Assembly: GCA_045592745.1 (NCBI GenBank)
Contig: JAZNVH010000015.1
Location: 1 to 58,692, forward strand
DNA from: Aphodoplasma sp045592745
GTDB lineage: Bacteria > Bacillota > Clostridia > UBA1381 > UMGS1253
Direction of reading: 5' to 3'
DNA length: 58,692 bases
Shown: piece by piece, positions 34,422 to 42,126 of the stretch
Position numbering within the stretch: the stretch's first letter is position 1
How the letters are laid out: the number at the start of each line of letters is the position of its first letter
Made by a program: the position numbers and the translations under genes
The notes under the pieces: model-generated
What the model was told of the DNA's origin: nothing
Database searches by the model: none
Seen by the model: the letters and a program-made list of their open reading frames with translations, nothing else

Positions 34422-36527
34422 ATGGGTAGAGAGTATTCATTGGAAAATACAAGAAATATTGGTATCATGGCTCACATCGATGCCGGTAAAACAACTACAA
34501 CCGAAAGAATACTTTATTATACAGGTCGTATTCACAAAATGGGTGAAACTCATGAAGGCGCAGGTACAATGGACTGGATGGCGCAGGAGCAGGAAAGAGG
34601 TATTACAATTACTTCAGCTGCTACGACTTGCTTCTGGGGTGGTTCACAGGATCAGTTCCCGAAGACAAGAATCAATATCATTGACACTCCCGGACACGTT
34701 GACTTTACAGTAGAAGTTCAGCGTTCACTTCGTGTACTTGACGGTTCAGTAACTGTTATGTGCGCAAAGGGCGGTGTTGAGCCTCAGTCAGAAACTGTAT
34801 GGCGTCAGGCTAACGATTATAATGTACCGAGAATGATATACGTTAATAAAATGGATATCATGGGTGCAGATTTTTATAACGTTGAGCAAATGGTAAAAGA
34901 TAGACTTCATGCAAATGGTATTCCGATTCAGCTTCCTATCGGTGCGGAGGATACTTTCAAGGGAATCATTGACCTTATGACAATGAAAGCCGAGATATAC
35001 TACGACGAAATGGGTAAAGAATTTGGCGAGGAAGAAATTCCTGCTGATATGCTTGATAAGGCTGAGGAATACAGAAATAAGATGGTTGAGGCTATTGCCG
35101 AAACTGATGAAGATCTTATGATGAAGTACCTTGATGGCGAAGAGCTTACAATTGATGAGCTCAAAAAAGCACTCAGAAAGGCTACAATCAATAACGAAAT
35201 CGTTCCTATGCTTTGCGGTACATCGTACAGAAATAAGGGTGTTCAGATGCTTTTGGATGCTATTATTGAGTACATGCCTGCTCCGACAGATGTCGAGAAC
35301 ATCAAGGGTGTAAACCCCGATACAGGCGAGGATGACGAGAGACCGTCAACAGACGATGCTCCGTTTGCTGCATTGGCATTTAAGATTGCAACAGACCCGT
35401 TCGTAGGAAAGCTTTGCTTCTTCAGAGTATATTCGGGTACAATCGAATCAGGTTCGTATGTACTCAACTCATGCAAGGGCAACAGAGAGCGTCTCGGAAG
35501 AATTCTTCAGATGCACGCTAACCACAGAGAGGATATACATGTTGTTTACTCGGGTGATATCGCTGCTGCTGTTGGACTTAGAAACACAACAACAGGTGAT
35601 ACACTTTGTGACGAAAAAGCACCTATCATCCTTGAGTCAATGGACTTCCCGGAACCGGTTATCCGTGTTGCTATCGAGCCTAAAACAAAGGCTGGTCAGG
35701 AAAAGATGGGTATTGCTCTTGCAAAGCTTGCAGAAGAAGATCCGACATTCCAGACTTATACAGATGAAGAAACAGGTCAGACAATTATCGCCGGAATGGG
35801 TGAGCTTCATCTTGAAATTATCGTTGACAGACTTTTGCGCGAGTTTAAGGTAGAGGCAAACGTTGGTAAGCCTCAGGTTTCATATAAGGAAACAATTACA
35901 AAAACTGTTGAGGTTGACCATAAATATGCAAGACAGTCCGGTGGTCGTGGTCAGTATGGTCACGTTGTTATCACTGTTGAGCCGCAAGAAGCCGGTAAGG
36001 GTTATGAGTTCGTAAATGAAATCGTCGGCGGTGTTATTCCAAAGGAATATATCCCCGCTGTTGACCAGGGTATCCAGGGCGCAATGCTTTCAGGTGTATT
36101 GGCAGGTTATAACGTTGTTGACGTAAGAGTAAGACTTACTTATGGTTCATACCACGAAGTCGATTCTTCAGAAATGGCGTTTAAGATTGCCCCCTCAATG
36201 GCATTCAAAGAGGCTTGCCGCAAGGCTGACGCCGTATTGAAGGAGCCTGTAATGAAGGTTGTTGTAATTGTTCCTGAAGAGTACATGGGCGATGTTATGG
36301 GTGACCTTAACTCAAGACGTGGACTTATCCAGGGTATGGAAGCAAGACCGGGTGCACAGGCAATCACAGCGTTTGTACCGCTTGGTGAAATGTTTGGTTA
36401 TGCAACTGAGCTTCGTAGCCGTACACAGGGACGTGGTCAGTATACAATGGAGCCGAGCCACTATGAACAGGTTCCAAAGAGTATACAGGATGAGATTGTA
36501 TCAGCTCGTGCAAAGAAGGATGAGTAA
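34422..36527 (+). CDS. fusA: Elongation factor G, 701 aa
   Basis: EF-G drives translocation of tRNAs and mRNA on the ribosome. MAHIDAGKTTTTERILYYTG (G1), RGITITSAAT (G2), DTPGHVDFT (G3) and NKMD (G4) are intact, and all five domains are present at normal length. AGAGGAAAGGAGGAAAATG-like spacing precedes ATG 34422. Strong codon bias fits very high expression. Confidence 0.98.
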   Translation: MGREYSLENTRNIGIMAHIDAGKTTTTERILYYTGRIHKMGETHEGAGTMDWMAQEQERGITITSAATTCFWGGSQDQFPKTRINIIDTPGHVDFTVEVQRSLRVLDGSVTVMCAKGGVEPQSETVWRQANDYNVPRMIYVNKMDIMGADFYNVEQMVKDRLHANGIPIQLPIGAEDTFKGIIDLMTMKAEIYYDEMGKEFGEEEIPADMLDKAEEYRNKMVEAIAETDEDLMMKYLDGEELTIDELKKALRKATINNEIVPMLCGTSYRNKGVQMLLDAIIEYMPAPTDVENIKGVNPDTGEDDERPSTDDAPFAALAFKIATDPFVGKLCFFRVYSGTIESGSYVLNSCKGNRERLGRILQMHANHREDIHVVYSGDIAAAVGLRNTTTGDTLCDEKAPIILESMDFPEPVIRVAIEPKTKAGQEKMGIALAKLAEEDPTFQTYTDEETGQTIIAGMGELHLEIIVDRLLREFKVEANVGKPQVSYKETITKTVEVDHKYARQSGGRGQYGHVVITVEPQEAGKGYEFVNEIVGGVIPKEYIPAVDQGIQGAMLSGVLAGYNVVDVRVRLTYGSYHEVDSSEMAFKIAPSMAFKEACRKADAVLKEPVMKVVVIVPEEYMGDVMGDLNSRRGLIQGMEARPGAQAITAFVPLGEMFGYATELRSRTQGRGQYTMEPSHYEQVPKSIQDEIVSARAKKDE

Positions 36528-36566
36528 TACAAAATCCAAAATAATGTAAATATTTTAAAAATACTC

Positions 36567-36594
36567 TTGATTTTTTCACAGAGTGTAGTAAAAT
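36567..36594 (+). promoter_or_regulatory. Own promoter of tuf
   Basis: TTGATT (36567-36572), 16-base spacer, TAAAAT (36589-36594), about 45 bases before tuf. tuf may be transcribed both from the str operon and from here. Confidence 0.45.
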
Positions 36595-36639
36595 AATATT
36601 AAAGAAAAAATTATAGACCGTAAAAGGAGGAAAACAAAA

Positions 36640-37839
36640 ATGGCAAAGGAAAAATTTGAAAGAAGTAAACCCCACGTTAACATTGGTACCATTGGTCACG
36701 TTGACCATGGTAAGACATCGTTAACAGCTGCTATCACAAAGGTATTGGCTATGCAGGGTAAAGCACAGTACGAAGCATATGACATGATCGACAAGGCTCC
36801 CGAAGAGAGAGAAAGAGGTATCACAATTTCAACAGCTCACGTTGAGTACGAGACAGATACACGTCACTACGCTCACGTTGACTGCCCCGGACACGCTGAC
36901 TACGTTAAGAACATGATCACAGGTGCTGCTCAGATGGACGGCGCTATCTTGGTTGTATCAGCTGCAGATGGTCCGATGCCTCAGACAAGAGAGCATATCC
37001 TTCTCTCACGTCAGGTTGGCGTTCCTTACATTGTTGTATTCATGAACAAGGCTGACCAGGTTGACGATCCTGAGCTTCTTGAGCTCGTTGAAATGGAAAT
37101 CAGAGAGCTTCTCTCAGAGTATGAGTTCCCGGGTGACGATATTCCGATCGTTACAGGTTCTGCTCTTGTAGCTCTTGAGTCTTCATCAACAGATCCTAAC
37201 GCTCCTGAGTATGAGTGCATCAACAAGCTTATGGCTGAAGTTGACGCTTACATTCCTACTCCGGAAAGAAAGAGCGACCTTCCGTTCCTCATGCCTATCG
37301 AGGATATCTTCTCAATCACAGGCCGTGGTACAGTTGCTACAGGTAGAGTTGAGAGAGGTCAGCTTAACGTCTCTGAAGAAGTTGAAATCGTTGGTCTTAC
37401 AGACGAGAAGAGAAAAGTTGTTGTAACAGGTATCGAAATGTTCAGAAAGCTTCTTGACTATGCTGAAGCTGGTGACAACATCGGTGCACTTCTCCGTGGT
37501 GTACAGAGAAACGAAATCGAAAGAGGTCAGGTTCTTGCAAAGCCCGGTACAATTCAGCCGCACACAAAGTTCAAGGGTGAGGTTTACGTTCTTAGCAAGG
37601 AAGAAGGCGGACGTCATACTCCGTTCTTCAACAACTATCGTCCTCAGTTCTATTTCAGAACAACTGACGTTACTGGTGTAATCTCACTTCCTGAAGGTGT
37701 TGAGATGTGTATGCCTGGTGATAACGTTTCAATCGAAGTTGAACTTATCACACCTATCGCTATTGAAGAAGGCCTTCGTTTCGCTATCCGTGAGGGTGGT
37801 AGAACAGTAGGTTCTGGCGTTGTAGCTTCAGTTAACTAA
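36640..37839 (+). CDS. tuf: Elongation factor Tu, 399 aa
   Basis: EF-Tu brings aminoacyl-tRNA to the ribosome. GHVDHGKTS, RGITISTAHVEYET, DCPGHADYVKNMITGAAQMDGAILVVSAADGPMPQT (G3 and switch II) and the complete C-terminal domains are present. AAAAGGAGGAAAAC lies upstream. It ends at a strong terminator (37855-37889). Confidence 0.98.
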   Translation: MAKEKFERSKPHVNIGTIGHVDHGKTSLTAAITKVLAMQGKAQYEAYDMIDKAPEERERGITISTAHVEYETDTRHYAHVDCPGHADYVKNMITGAAQMDGAILVVSAADGPMPQTREHILLSRQVGVPYIVVFMNKADQVDDPELLELVEMEIRELLSEYEFPGDDIPIVTGSALVALESSSTDPNAPEYECINKLMAEVDAYIPTPERKSDLPFLMPIEDIFSITGRGTVATGRVERGQLNVSEEVEIVGLTDEKRKVVVTGIEMFRKLLDYAEAGDNIGALLRGVQRNEIERGQVLAKPGTIQPHTKFKGEVYVLSKEEGGRHTPFFNNYRPQFYFRTTDVTGVISLPEGVEMCMPGDNVSIEVELITPIAIEEGLRFAIREGGRTVGSGVVASVN

Positions 37840-37854
37840 TTATAGTTAAATTCA

Positions 37855-37889
37855 AAGATGCTTGTGCATTAGCGCAGGCATCTTTTTTT
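37855..37889 (+). terminator. Terminator of tuf
   Basis: AGATGC (37856-37861) and GCATCT (37878-37883), with extra G-C pairs inside, followed by T7. Confidence 0.85.
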
Positions 37890-37913
37890 ATTATTATAGG
37901 GTTGCGATAAAAT

Positions 37914-38108
37914 GCACAGACCGCATAAAGCAAAAAAAGTTAAGAAATTTTAAGGGAATAAAAAATGCTTTATGCTGCGAACAAACTTCGCCTCTCGGCG
38001 TACCAATGTACGCCTTCGGATGCGCTTATGGGCTCAGTTTGTCCGTTCTGCACTATTTTCTCATCAACCTATTAGAAAGACTACAATTTTGTTGTGGTCT
38101 TTTTTTTG
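37914..38108. other. Structured intergenic element (possible ncRNA or dispersed repeat) with terminator
   Basis: No good gene is present, but the segment folds strongly. GCATAAAGC (37923-37931) pairs with GCTTTATGC (37967-37975). GGCGTAC-CAAT-GTACGCC (37997-38014) is a perfect 7-bp hairpin. AACAAACT (about 37980-37987) can pair with AGTTTGTC (about 38036-38043). An 11-bp stem AAAGACTACAA/TTGTGGTCTTT (about 38076-38102) with a following T run closes it like an intrinsic terminator. A weak -10 TAAAAT lies at about 37907-37912. The GC-rich block 37967-38060 differs from its A+T-rich surroundings, as expected of a dispersed element or a structured RNA of about 190 bases. Class unknown. Confidence 0.45.
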
Positions 38109-38164
38109 TACAAAAAACTTGTCGACGAGAATACAAAAAGCGACAAAAGTAGTGTGTTTTTGCA

Positions 38165-38193
38165 GAAGGAAATCAAAGAGCGACGAAGAATAG
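38165..38193 (+). promoter_or_regulatory. Sigma-H-type promoter of the spoIIA operon
   Basis: GAAGGAAAT (38165-38173), 11-base spacer, GAAGAATAG (38185-38193) matches the Bacillus sigma-H consensus RNAGGAWWW-N11/12-RNNGAATWW at 17 of the 18 consensus positions. In Bacillus the spoIIA operon is also read by sigma-H. spoIIAA starts about 50 bases on. Confidence 0.75.
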
Positions 38194-38242
38194 CTTATAT
38201 GTAAAAAATATAAATTAAATTACAAAAGAGGAGGACAGAAAT

Positions 38243-38605
38243 ATGCAGATTAAATATATTAATACATCAAGAGCGCTTGTTGTGAGTATTGATGGCGAAA
38301 TTGACCACCACAGTGCAGCCGATTATCGCAGAGTTATTGACGATGAGTTTTTAAAAACAAAGGCAGTAAATATAATATTCGATTTTTCAAAGCTTAATTT
38401 TATGGACAGTTCAGGAATAGGATTAATTATGGGGCGTTATAAGCTTATATCACCTATTAAAGGGCGGGTAATTCTCGTCGGGGTTTCGCCACAGCTTGAC
38501 AGGCTTATAAGTATATCGGGAATATACAAAATAGCAGGTTGGGCAAAAAATACAAATGAAGCGCTTGCAAAGCTTCAGGAAAGTGAGGTTATGAAAAATG
38601 GATAA
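38243..38605 (+). CDS. spoIIAA: Anti-sigma-F factor antagonist SpoIIAA, 120 aa
   Basis: SpoIIAA releases sigma-F from SpoIIAB when dephosphorylated. It is a STAS domain with the phosphorylation loop FMDSSGIGLIMGRYK. GAGGAGGACAG precedes ATG 38243. It overlaps spoIIAB by 8 bases, so the pair is translated together. Order spoIIAA-spoIIAB-sigF is canonical. Confidence 0.95.
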   Translation: MQIKYINTSRALVVSIDGEIDHHSAADYRRVIDDEFLKTKAVNIIFDFSKLNFMDSSGIGLIMGRYKLISPIKGRVILVGVSPQLDRLISISGIYKIAGWAKNTNEALAKLQESEVMKNG

Positions 38606-39023
38606 TTATATGAAGCTTGAATTTGATGCAAATTCATCGAATGAGTCATTTGCACGCGTCAGTGTAGCTGCATTTACGGCAAGACTTGACCCTACGCTTG
38701 AAGAAATAAGTGATATTAAGACTGCGCTTTCCGAAGCGGTTACAAATGCTATAATTCATGGATATGAGAATATAGCTGACGGAATTGTCACAGTTGAATG
38801 CAGGATAAAAGATAAAACTGTTGAAATTAGCGTGATTGACAAAGGCAAAGGAATTGAAAACGTAGCGCAGGCTATGGAGCCACTTTACACAAGTCATCCC
38901 GAAATGGAGCGCTCAGGCATGGGTTTTACGGTTATGGAAACGTTTATGGACTCTGTTGAAGTAACTACTAACATAGGAGAGGGAACGTGTGTAAAAATGG
39001 TAAAAACAATTCGTCAGAAATAA
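38598..39023 (+). CDS. spoIIAB: Anti-sigma-F factor SpoIIAB, 141 aa
   Basis: SpoIIAB binds sigma-F and phosphorylates SpoIIAA. It is a GHKL-type ATPase: ALSEAVTNAIIHGYEN (N box), VIDKGKGIENV (G1) and HPEMERSGMGFTVMETFMD (G2). It overlaps spoIIAA by 8 bases; sigF follows after 48. Confidence 0.95.
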   Translation: MDNYMKLEFDANSSNESFARVSVAAFTARLDPTLEEISDIKTALSEAVTNAIIHGYENIADGIVTVECRIKDKTVEISVIDKGKGIENVAQAMEPLYTSHPEMERSGMGFTVMETFMDSVEVTTNIGEGTCVKMVKTIRQK

Positions 39024-39071
39024 TTTTACATATCGCAATTTAAAAATATTAAATTAAAGCGAGGTGAAGTT

Positions 39072-39797
39072 ATGGAGGGCGAAAAATGGGAGCAGAAAAA
39101 TCTTCTATTGAGAGCAAGCAAAGGCGATGAAGAGGCTGTAAAGCTGCTTGTACAAAATAATCTGGGACTTGTGCACAGCGTAGTGAAGAAGTTCTTGGGT
39201 ACTTCTTATGATAGTGAAGATTTATTTCAGGTAGGCTCGATGGGACTTTTAAAAGCAATCAGAAAATTTGACTTGTCATATGATGTAAGATTTTCAACAT
39301 ATGCAGTTCCTATGATAATTGGAGAAATTAAACGTTTTTTGCGCGATGATGGTCCTATAAAGGTGAGCCGCAGCGCAAAAGAACTTGCAATTAAGGTGCG
39401 TTCTGTATCAGAAATGATTGAAAAGCAAACAGGCGAAGCACCATCTGTAAATGAGATTGCGTCAATACTTGGACAAAGCGGTGAAAATATAGCGTATGCG
39501 CTTGAGGCATCCGTGCCGCCTGAGTCACTTTATGCATCGACAAGTGAGCAAAACACAAATTTGTTAATTGATAAAATGCCCTCAAAAGATATGGGCGAGA
39601 CGGAAATAGTAGATAAAATTGCCCTTAGAGAGATGATAAGTCAGCTTAAAGCGCGTGAAAGGCAGATAATAGTTTTCAGATATTTTAAAAACAAAACTCA
39701 AAGTGAAGTGGCTAAGGTGCTTGGCATAAGTCAGGTACAAGTATCGCGTCTTGAAAAGAAAATACTTGCTAATCTTCGGGAAAAGATGAGTGTATAG
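39072..39797 (+). CDS. sigF: RNA polymerase sporulation sigma factor F, 241 aa
   Basis: Sigma-F starts forespore gene expression. Regions 2 (GLVHSVVKKFLGTSYDSEDLFQVGSMGLLKAI and RFSTYAVPMIIGEIKRFLRDDG), 3 (VSRSAKELAIKVR) and 4 (GISQVQVSRLEKKIL) are complete. GAGGTGAAG precedes ATG 39072. It is the last gene of the operon; spoVAA-spoVAF, which follow in Bacillus, are absent, and spoVAC is found alone at 48363. Confidence 0.97.
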   Translation: MEGEKWEQKNLLLRASKGDEEAVKLLVQNNLGLVHSVVKKFLGTSYDSEDLFQVGSMGLLKAIRKFDLSYDVRFSTYAVPMIIGEIKRFLRDDGPIKVSRSAKELAIKVRSVSEMIEKQTGEAPSVNEIASILGQSGENIAYALEASVPPESLYASTSEQNTNLLIDKMPSKDMGETEIVDKIALREMISQLKARERQIIVFRYFKNKTQSEVAKVLGISQVQVSRLEKKILANLREKMSV

Positions 39798-39819
39798 GTG
39801 CATGAAGTTTAAAAATGTA

Positions 39820-39848
39820 TTGACTATACGCTCAATTATTGATAAAAT
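39820..39848 (+). promoter_or_regulatory. Promoter of the phosphoglucomutase gene
   Basis: TTGACT (39820-39825), 17-base spacer, TAAAAT (39843-39848). Confidence 0.55.
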
Positions 39849-39897
39849 ATTCGTAAGAATAAAAAGATAATAAAATATGAAAAAGGGAAGATAGACT

Positions 39898-41631
39898 ATG
39901 AGAAAAACATCACAGCAACTATATGATTATTGGCTACAAAACGATACTCTTGATAAAGAGGTTAAAGAGGAACTTTTGTCAATCAAGGATTCATCAAATG
40001 AGATTGAAGAACGATTTTATCGCGATTTGGAATTTGGTACAGGTGGTATGCGCGGTGTAATCGGCGCAGGTACAAATCGCATGAATATATATACTGTAAG
40101 ACGTGCTACACAAGGCCTTGCCGAGTATGTTCTTGAAAATGGAGGTGCAGACAGCGGTGTTGTTATAGGTTATGATACGCGTTATCTTAGCGACGTGTTT
40201 GCAAAAGAAACGGCACGCGTGCTTGTTGCAAACGGCATCAAAGCATACCTTTTTGATGCTGTTCACGCAACACCTGAGGTATCTTTTGCAATCCGCTATT
40301 ATAAAGCGGCGGCAGGTGTTATGATTACAGCGAGTCATAATCCAAAAGAGTACAACGGTTATAAGGCTTACGGTCCTGATGGAGCACAGTTTCCACCCGA
40401 AGCAAGCGATGCTATCGTTGAGGTTGTAAATAATTGTGATATCTTTAAAGATGTAAAAATTATCACAGACAGTGAGCTTGAAGCATCAGATTTGTTTGAG
40501 CTTATCGGCAAAGAGGTTGATGAAAAATTTATTGATACAGTATGCGAGCAGGCAGTAAATCCTGATATTTTAAAAGAAGTAGGCGATGATTTTAAAATTG
40601 TTTATACGCCACTTCACGGTACAGGTCTTCGTCCGGTTATGGCAGTGCTTGAGCGTATAGGCATGAAAAATGTTATTGTAGAGCCTAATCAGGCTGTGCC
40701 GGATTCAAATTTTTCGACTGTAAAATCGCCAAATCCTGAAGAAAGAGAAGCGTTTACAGATGCTATTGAGCTTGCAAAGGAAAATAACGCATCAATTATT
40801 ATTGGAACAGACCCTGATGCTGACAGAGTCGGAGTAGTTGTGCGTGACAGTGAGGGAGAATACCGCGTATTAACAGGAAATCAAACGGGTGCACTGCTTT
40901 GTGAGTATATATTGTCTGCCAAAAAGGCTAAAAATGCTCTTTTGCCAACATCTACAATTATAAAAACAATTGTTACGTCCGATATTGGCAAATTAATTGC
41001 CAAAAATTATGGGGTACAGATGGTTGAGGTTCTTACCGGCTTTAAATATATTGCCGAAAAAATTGCCGAATATGAAAAAACGGGTTCTAATGTGTATGAA
41101 TTTGGCTTTGAAGAAAGCTATGGATATCTTCCCGGAACATACGCAAGAGATAAAGATTCTGTTGCGTCTGTAATGCTCATTGTTGAGATGGCAGCGACGT
41201 ATCGTGCAAAAAATATGACACTTTACGATGGTCTTATGGAACTGTTTGAGCGTTATGGATACCACGAGGAAAAGACTGTTTCTGTTGTTATGCCCGGAAA
41301 AGACGGTATGAAACAAATATCTGATACAATGAAGAGAATTCGCGAAAATTTGCCAACAGAGCTTGGTGGTATTAAAATAAAACAGACACAGGATTATCTT
41401 TCGGGAGTATGTTATAATGACGATGGCACAAAAGGCTGCGTTGGTGATTTTCCAAAAAGCAACGTATTAAAGTTTTGCCTTGCAGACGATAAGACTTTTG
41501 TTGTAGTGCGTCCGTCAGGAACTGAGCCGAAAATAAAGCTTTATATATGTACCGCTGCGAGCACAGCGGGTGAAGCACACAGTCAGATTAATTATATGAC
41601 GGGTGCGGTAAGAGGTTATTTGGGTATATAA
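39898..41631 (+). CDS. pgcA: Phospho-sugar mutase (PgcA-type phosphoglucomutase), 577 aa
   Basis: Interconverts glucose 1- and 6-phosphate (or mannose phosphates) for cell envelope sugars. ITASHNPKEYNGYK has the phosphoserine; GTDPDADRVGV is the metal loop; EFGFEESYGYLPG the sugar loop; RPSGTEPKIKLYI the phosphate loop. All are intact. Length fits PgcA. AAAAGGGAAGAT precedes ATG 39898. In contrast to the fused mutase-like domain at 19055-21487, this one looks active. Confidence 0.92.
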   Translation: MRKTSQQLYDYWLQNDTLDKEVKEELLSIKDSSNEIEERFYRDLEFGTGGMRGVIGAGTNRMNIYTVRRATQGLAEYVLENGGADSGVVIGYDTRYLSDVFAKETARVLVANGIKAYLFDAVHATPEVSFAIRYYKAAAGVMITASHNPKEYNGYKAYGPDGAQFPPEASDAIVEVVNNCDIFKDVKIITDSELEASDLFELIGKEVDEKFIDTVCEQAVNPDILKEVGDDFKIVYTPLHGTGLRPVMAVLERIGMKNVIVEPNQAVPDSNFSTVKSPNPEEREAFTDAIELAKENNASIIIGTDPDADRVGVVVRDSEGEYRVLTGNQTGALLCEYILSAKKAKNALLPTSTIIKTIVTSDIGKLIAKNYGVQMVEVLTGFKYIAEKIAEYEKTGSNVYEFGFEESYGYLPGTYARDKDSVASVMLIVEMAATYRAKNMTLYDGLMELFERYGYHEEKTVSVVMPGKDGMKQISDTMKRIRENLPTELGGIKIKQTQDYLSGVCYNDDGTKGCVGDFPKSNVLKFCLADDKTFVVVRPSGTEPKIKLYICTAASTAGEAHSQINYMTGAVRGYLGI

Positions 41632-41650
41632 AAAGAATTTGATAAAAGAA

Positions 41651-41680
41651 AATCGCCGCTGTTTAGCGGCGATTTTCTTA
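41651..41680 (+). terminator. Terminator of pgcA
   Basis: AATCGCCGCT (41651-41660), loop GTTT, AGCGGCGATT (41665-41674), then T-rich. Confidence 0.85.
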
Positions 41681-41692
41681 ATAAGGGGGGGT

Positions 41693-41725
41693 ACGAAAAG
41701 GAATAAGGGGTAATATCCTTTTCGT
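41693..41725. repeat. 10-bp perfect hairpin in the gap before tRNA-Arg
   Basis: ACGAAAAGGA (41693-41702) and TCCTTTTCGT (41716-41725) around a 13-base G-rich loop. AATAAGGGG occurs just before and again in the loop. This is not the pgcA terminator, which lies 20 bases upstream. Could be a small-element remnant. The rest of 41632-41910 has no gene. Confidence 0.5.
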
Positions 41726-41847
41726 CTGATAAAAAATGTATTTTGTGAGGTCATTATCATTATGTCCGTTATAAAGAAAAGATATACATTTATTTATAAA
41801 AATTTTTTAAAAGCTCACAAACAACAACAGCTGACCAATAAATCATA

Positions 41848-41876
41848 TTGACTTTTTTGAGAAAATTTGTTATACT
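41848..41876 (+). promoter_or_regulatory. Promoter of tRNA-Arg(CCT)
   Basis: TTGACT (41848-41853), 17-base spacer, TATACT (41871-41876). Confidence 0.6.
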
Positions 41877-41910
41877 CTTTTATTGTTAAGATGTTTATAA
41901 ATAAATATAC

Positions 41911-41985
41911 GCCCTCTTAGTTAAATGGATATAACAGACCCCTCCTAAGGGTCAGTTACGTGTTCGATTCACGTAGAGGGTGCCA
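41911..41985 (+). tRNA. tRNA-Arg (anticodon CCT), CCA encoded
   Basis: GCCCTCT (41911-41917) pairs with AGAGGGT (41975-41981), with a G-T first pair. The anticodon loop CTCCTAA gives CCT for the codon AGG. The T loop is TTCGATT. CCA is at 41983-41985. A promoter lies 35 bases upstream, and a hairpin AAATTTCTC/GAGAAATTT follows at 41987-42016. Confidence 0.95.
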
Positions 41986-41986
41986 C

Positions 41987-42017
41987 AAATTTCTCGTTCG
42001 CAAGGATGAGAAATTTT
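41987..42017 (+). terminator. Terminator-like hairpin after tRNA-Arg
   Basis: AAATTTCTC (41987-41995) and GAGAAATTT (42008-42016) form a 9-bp stem. The following T run is short. Confidence 0.6.
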
Positions 42018-42126
42018 GATTATTATGCGATTGATGTTAAAATAAAATAAAAAAAGACGTTTTTATTTTGTAATTTATGATATCATAATTAATGTAAAAA
42101 AAGTATCAAAAACGGAGGATACCTCT

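Noticed and set aside
37960..38100. Short open frames in the tuf-spoIIAA spacer (about 35-95 codons)
   Set aside because: They lie in a hairpin-rich element, lack ribosome binding sites and have Cys/Arg-rich translations unlike the host's proteins.
37914..38108. 6S RNA
   Set aside because: Length is about right, but the long rod with a central bubble is not apparent and the closing stem is missing. Kept only as an unclassified structured element.
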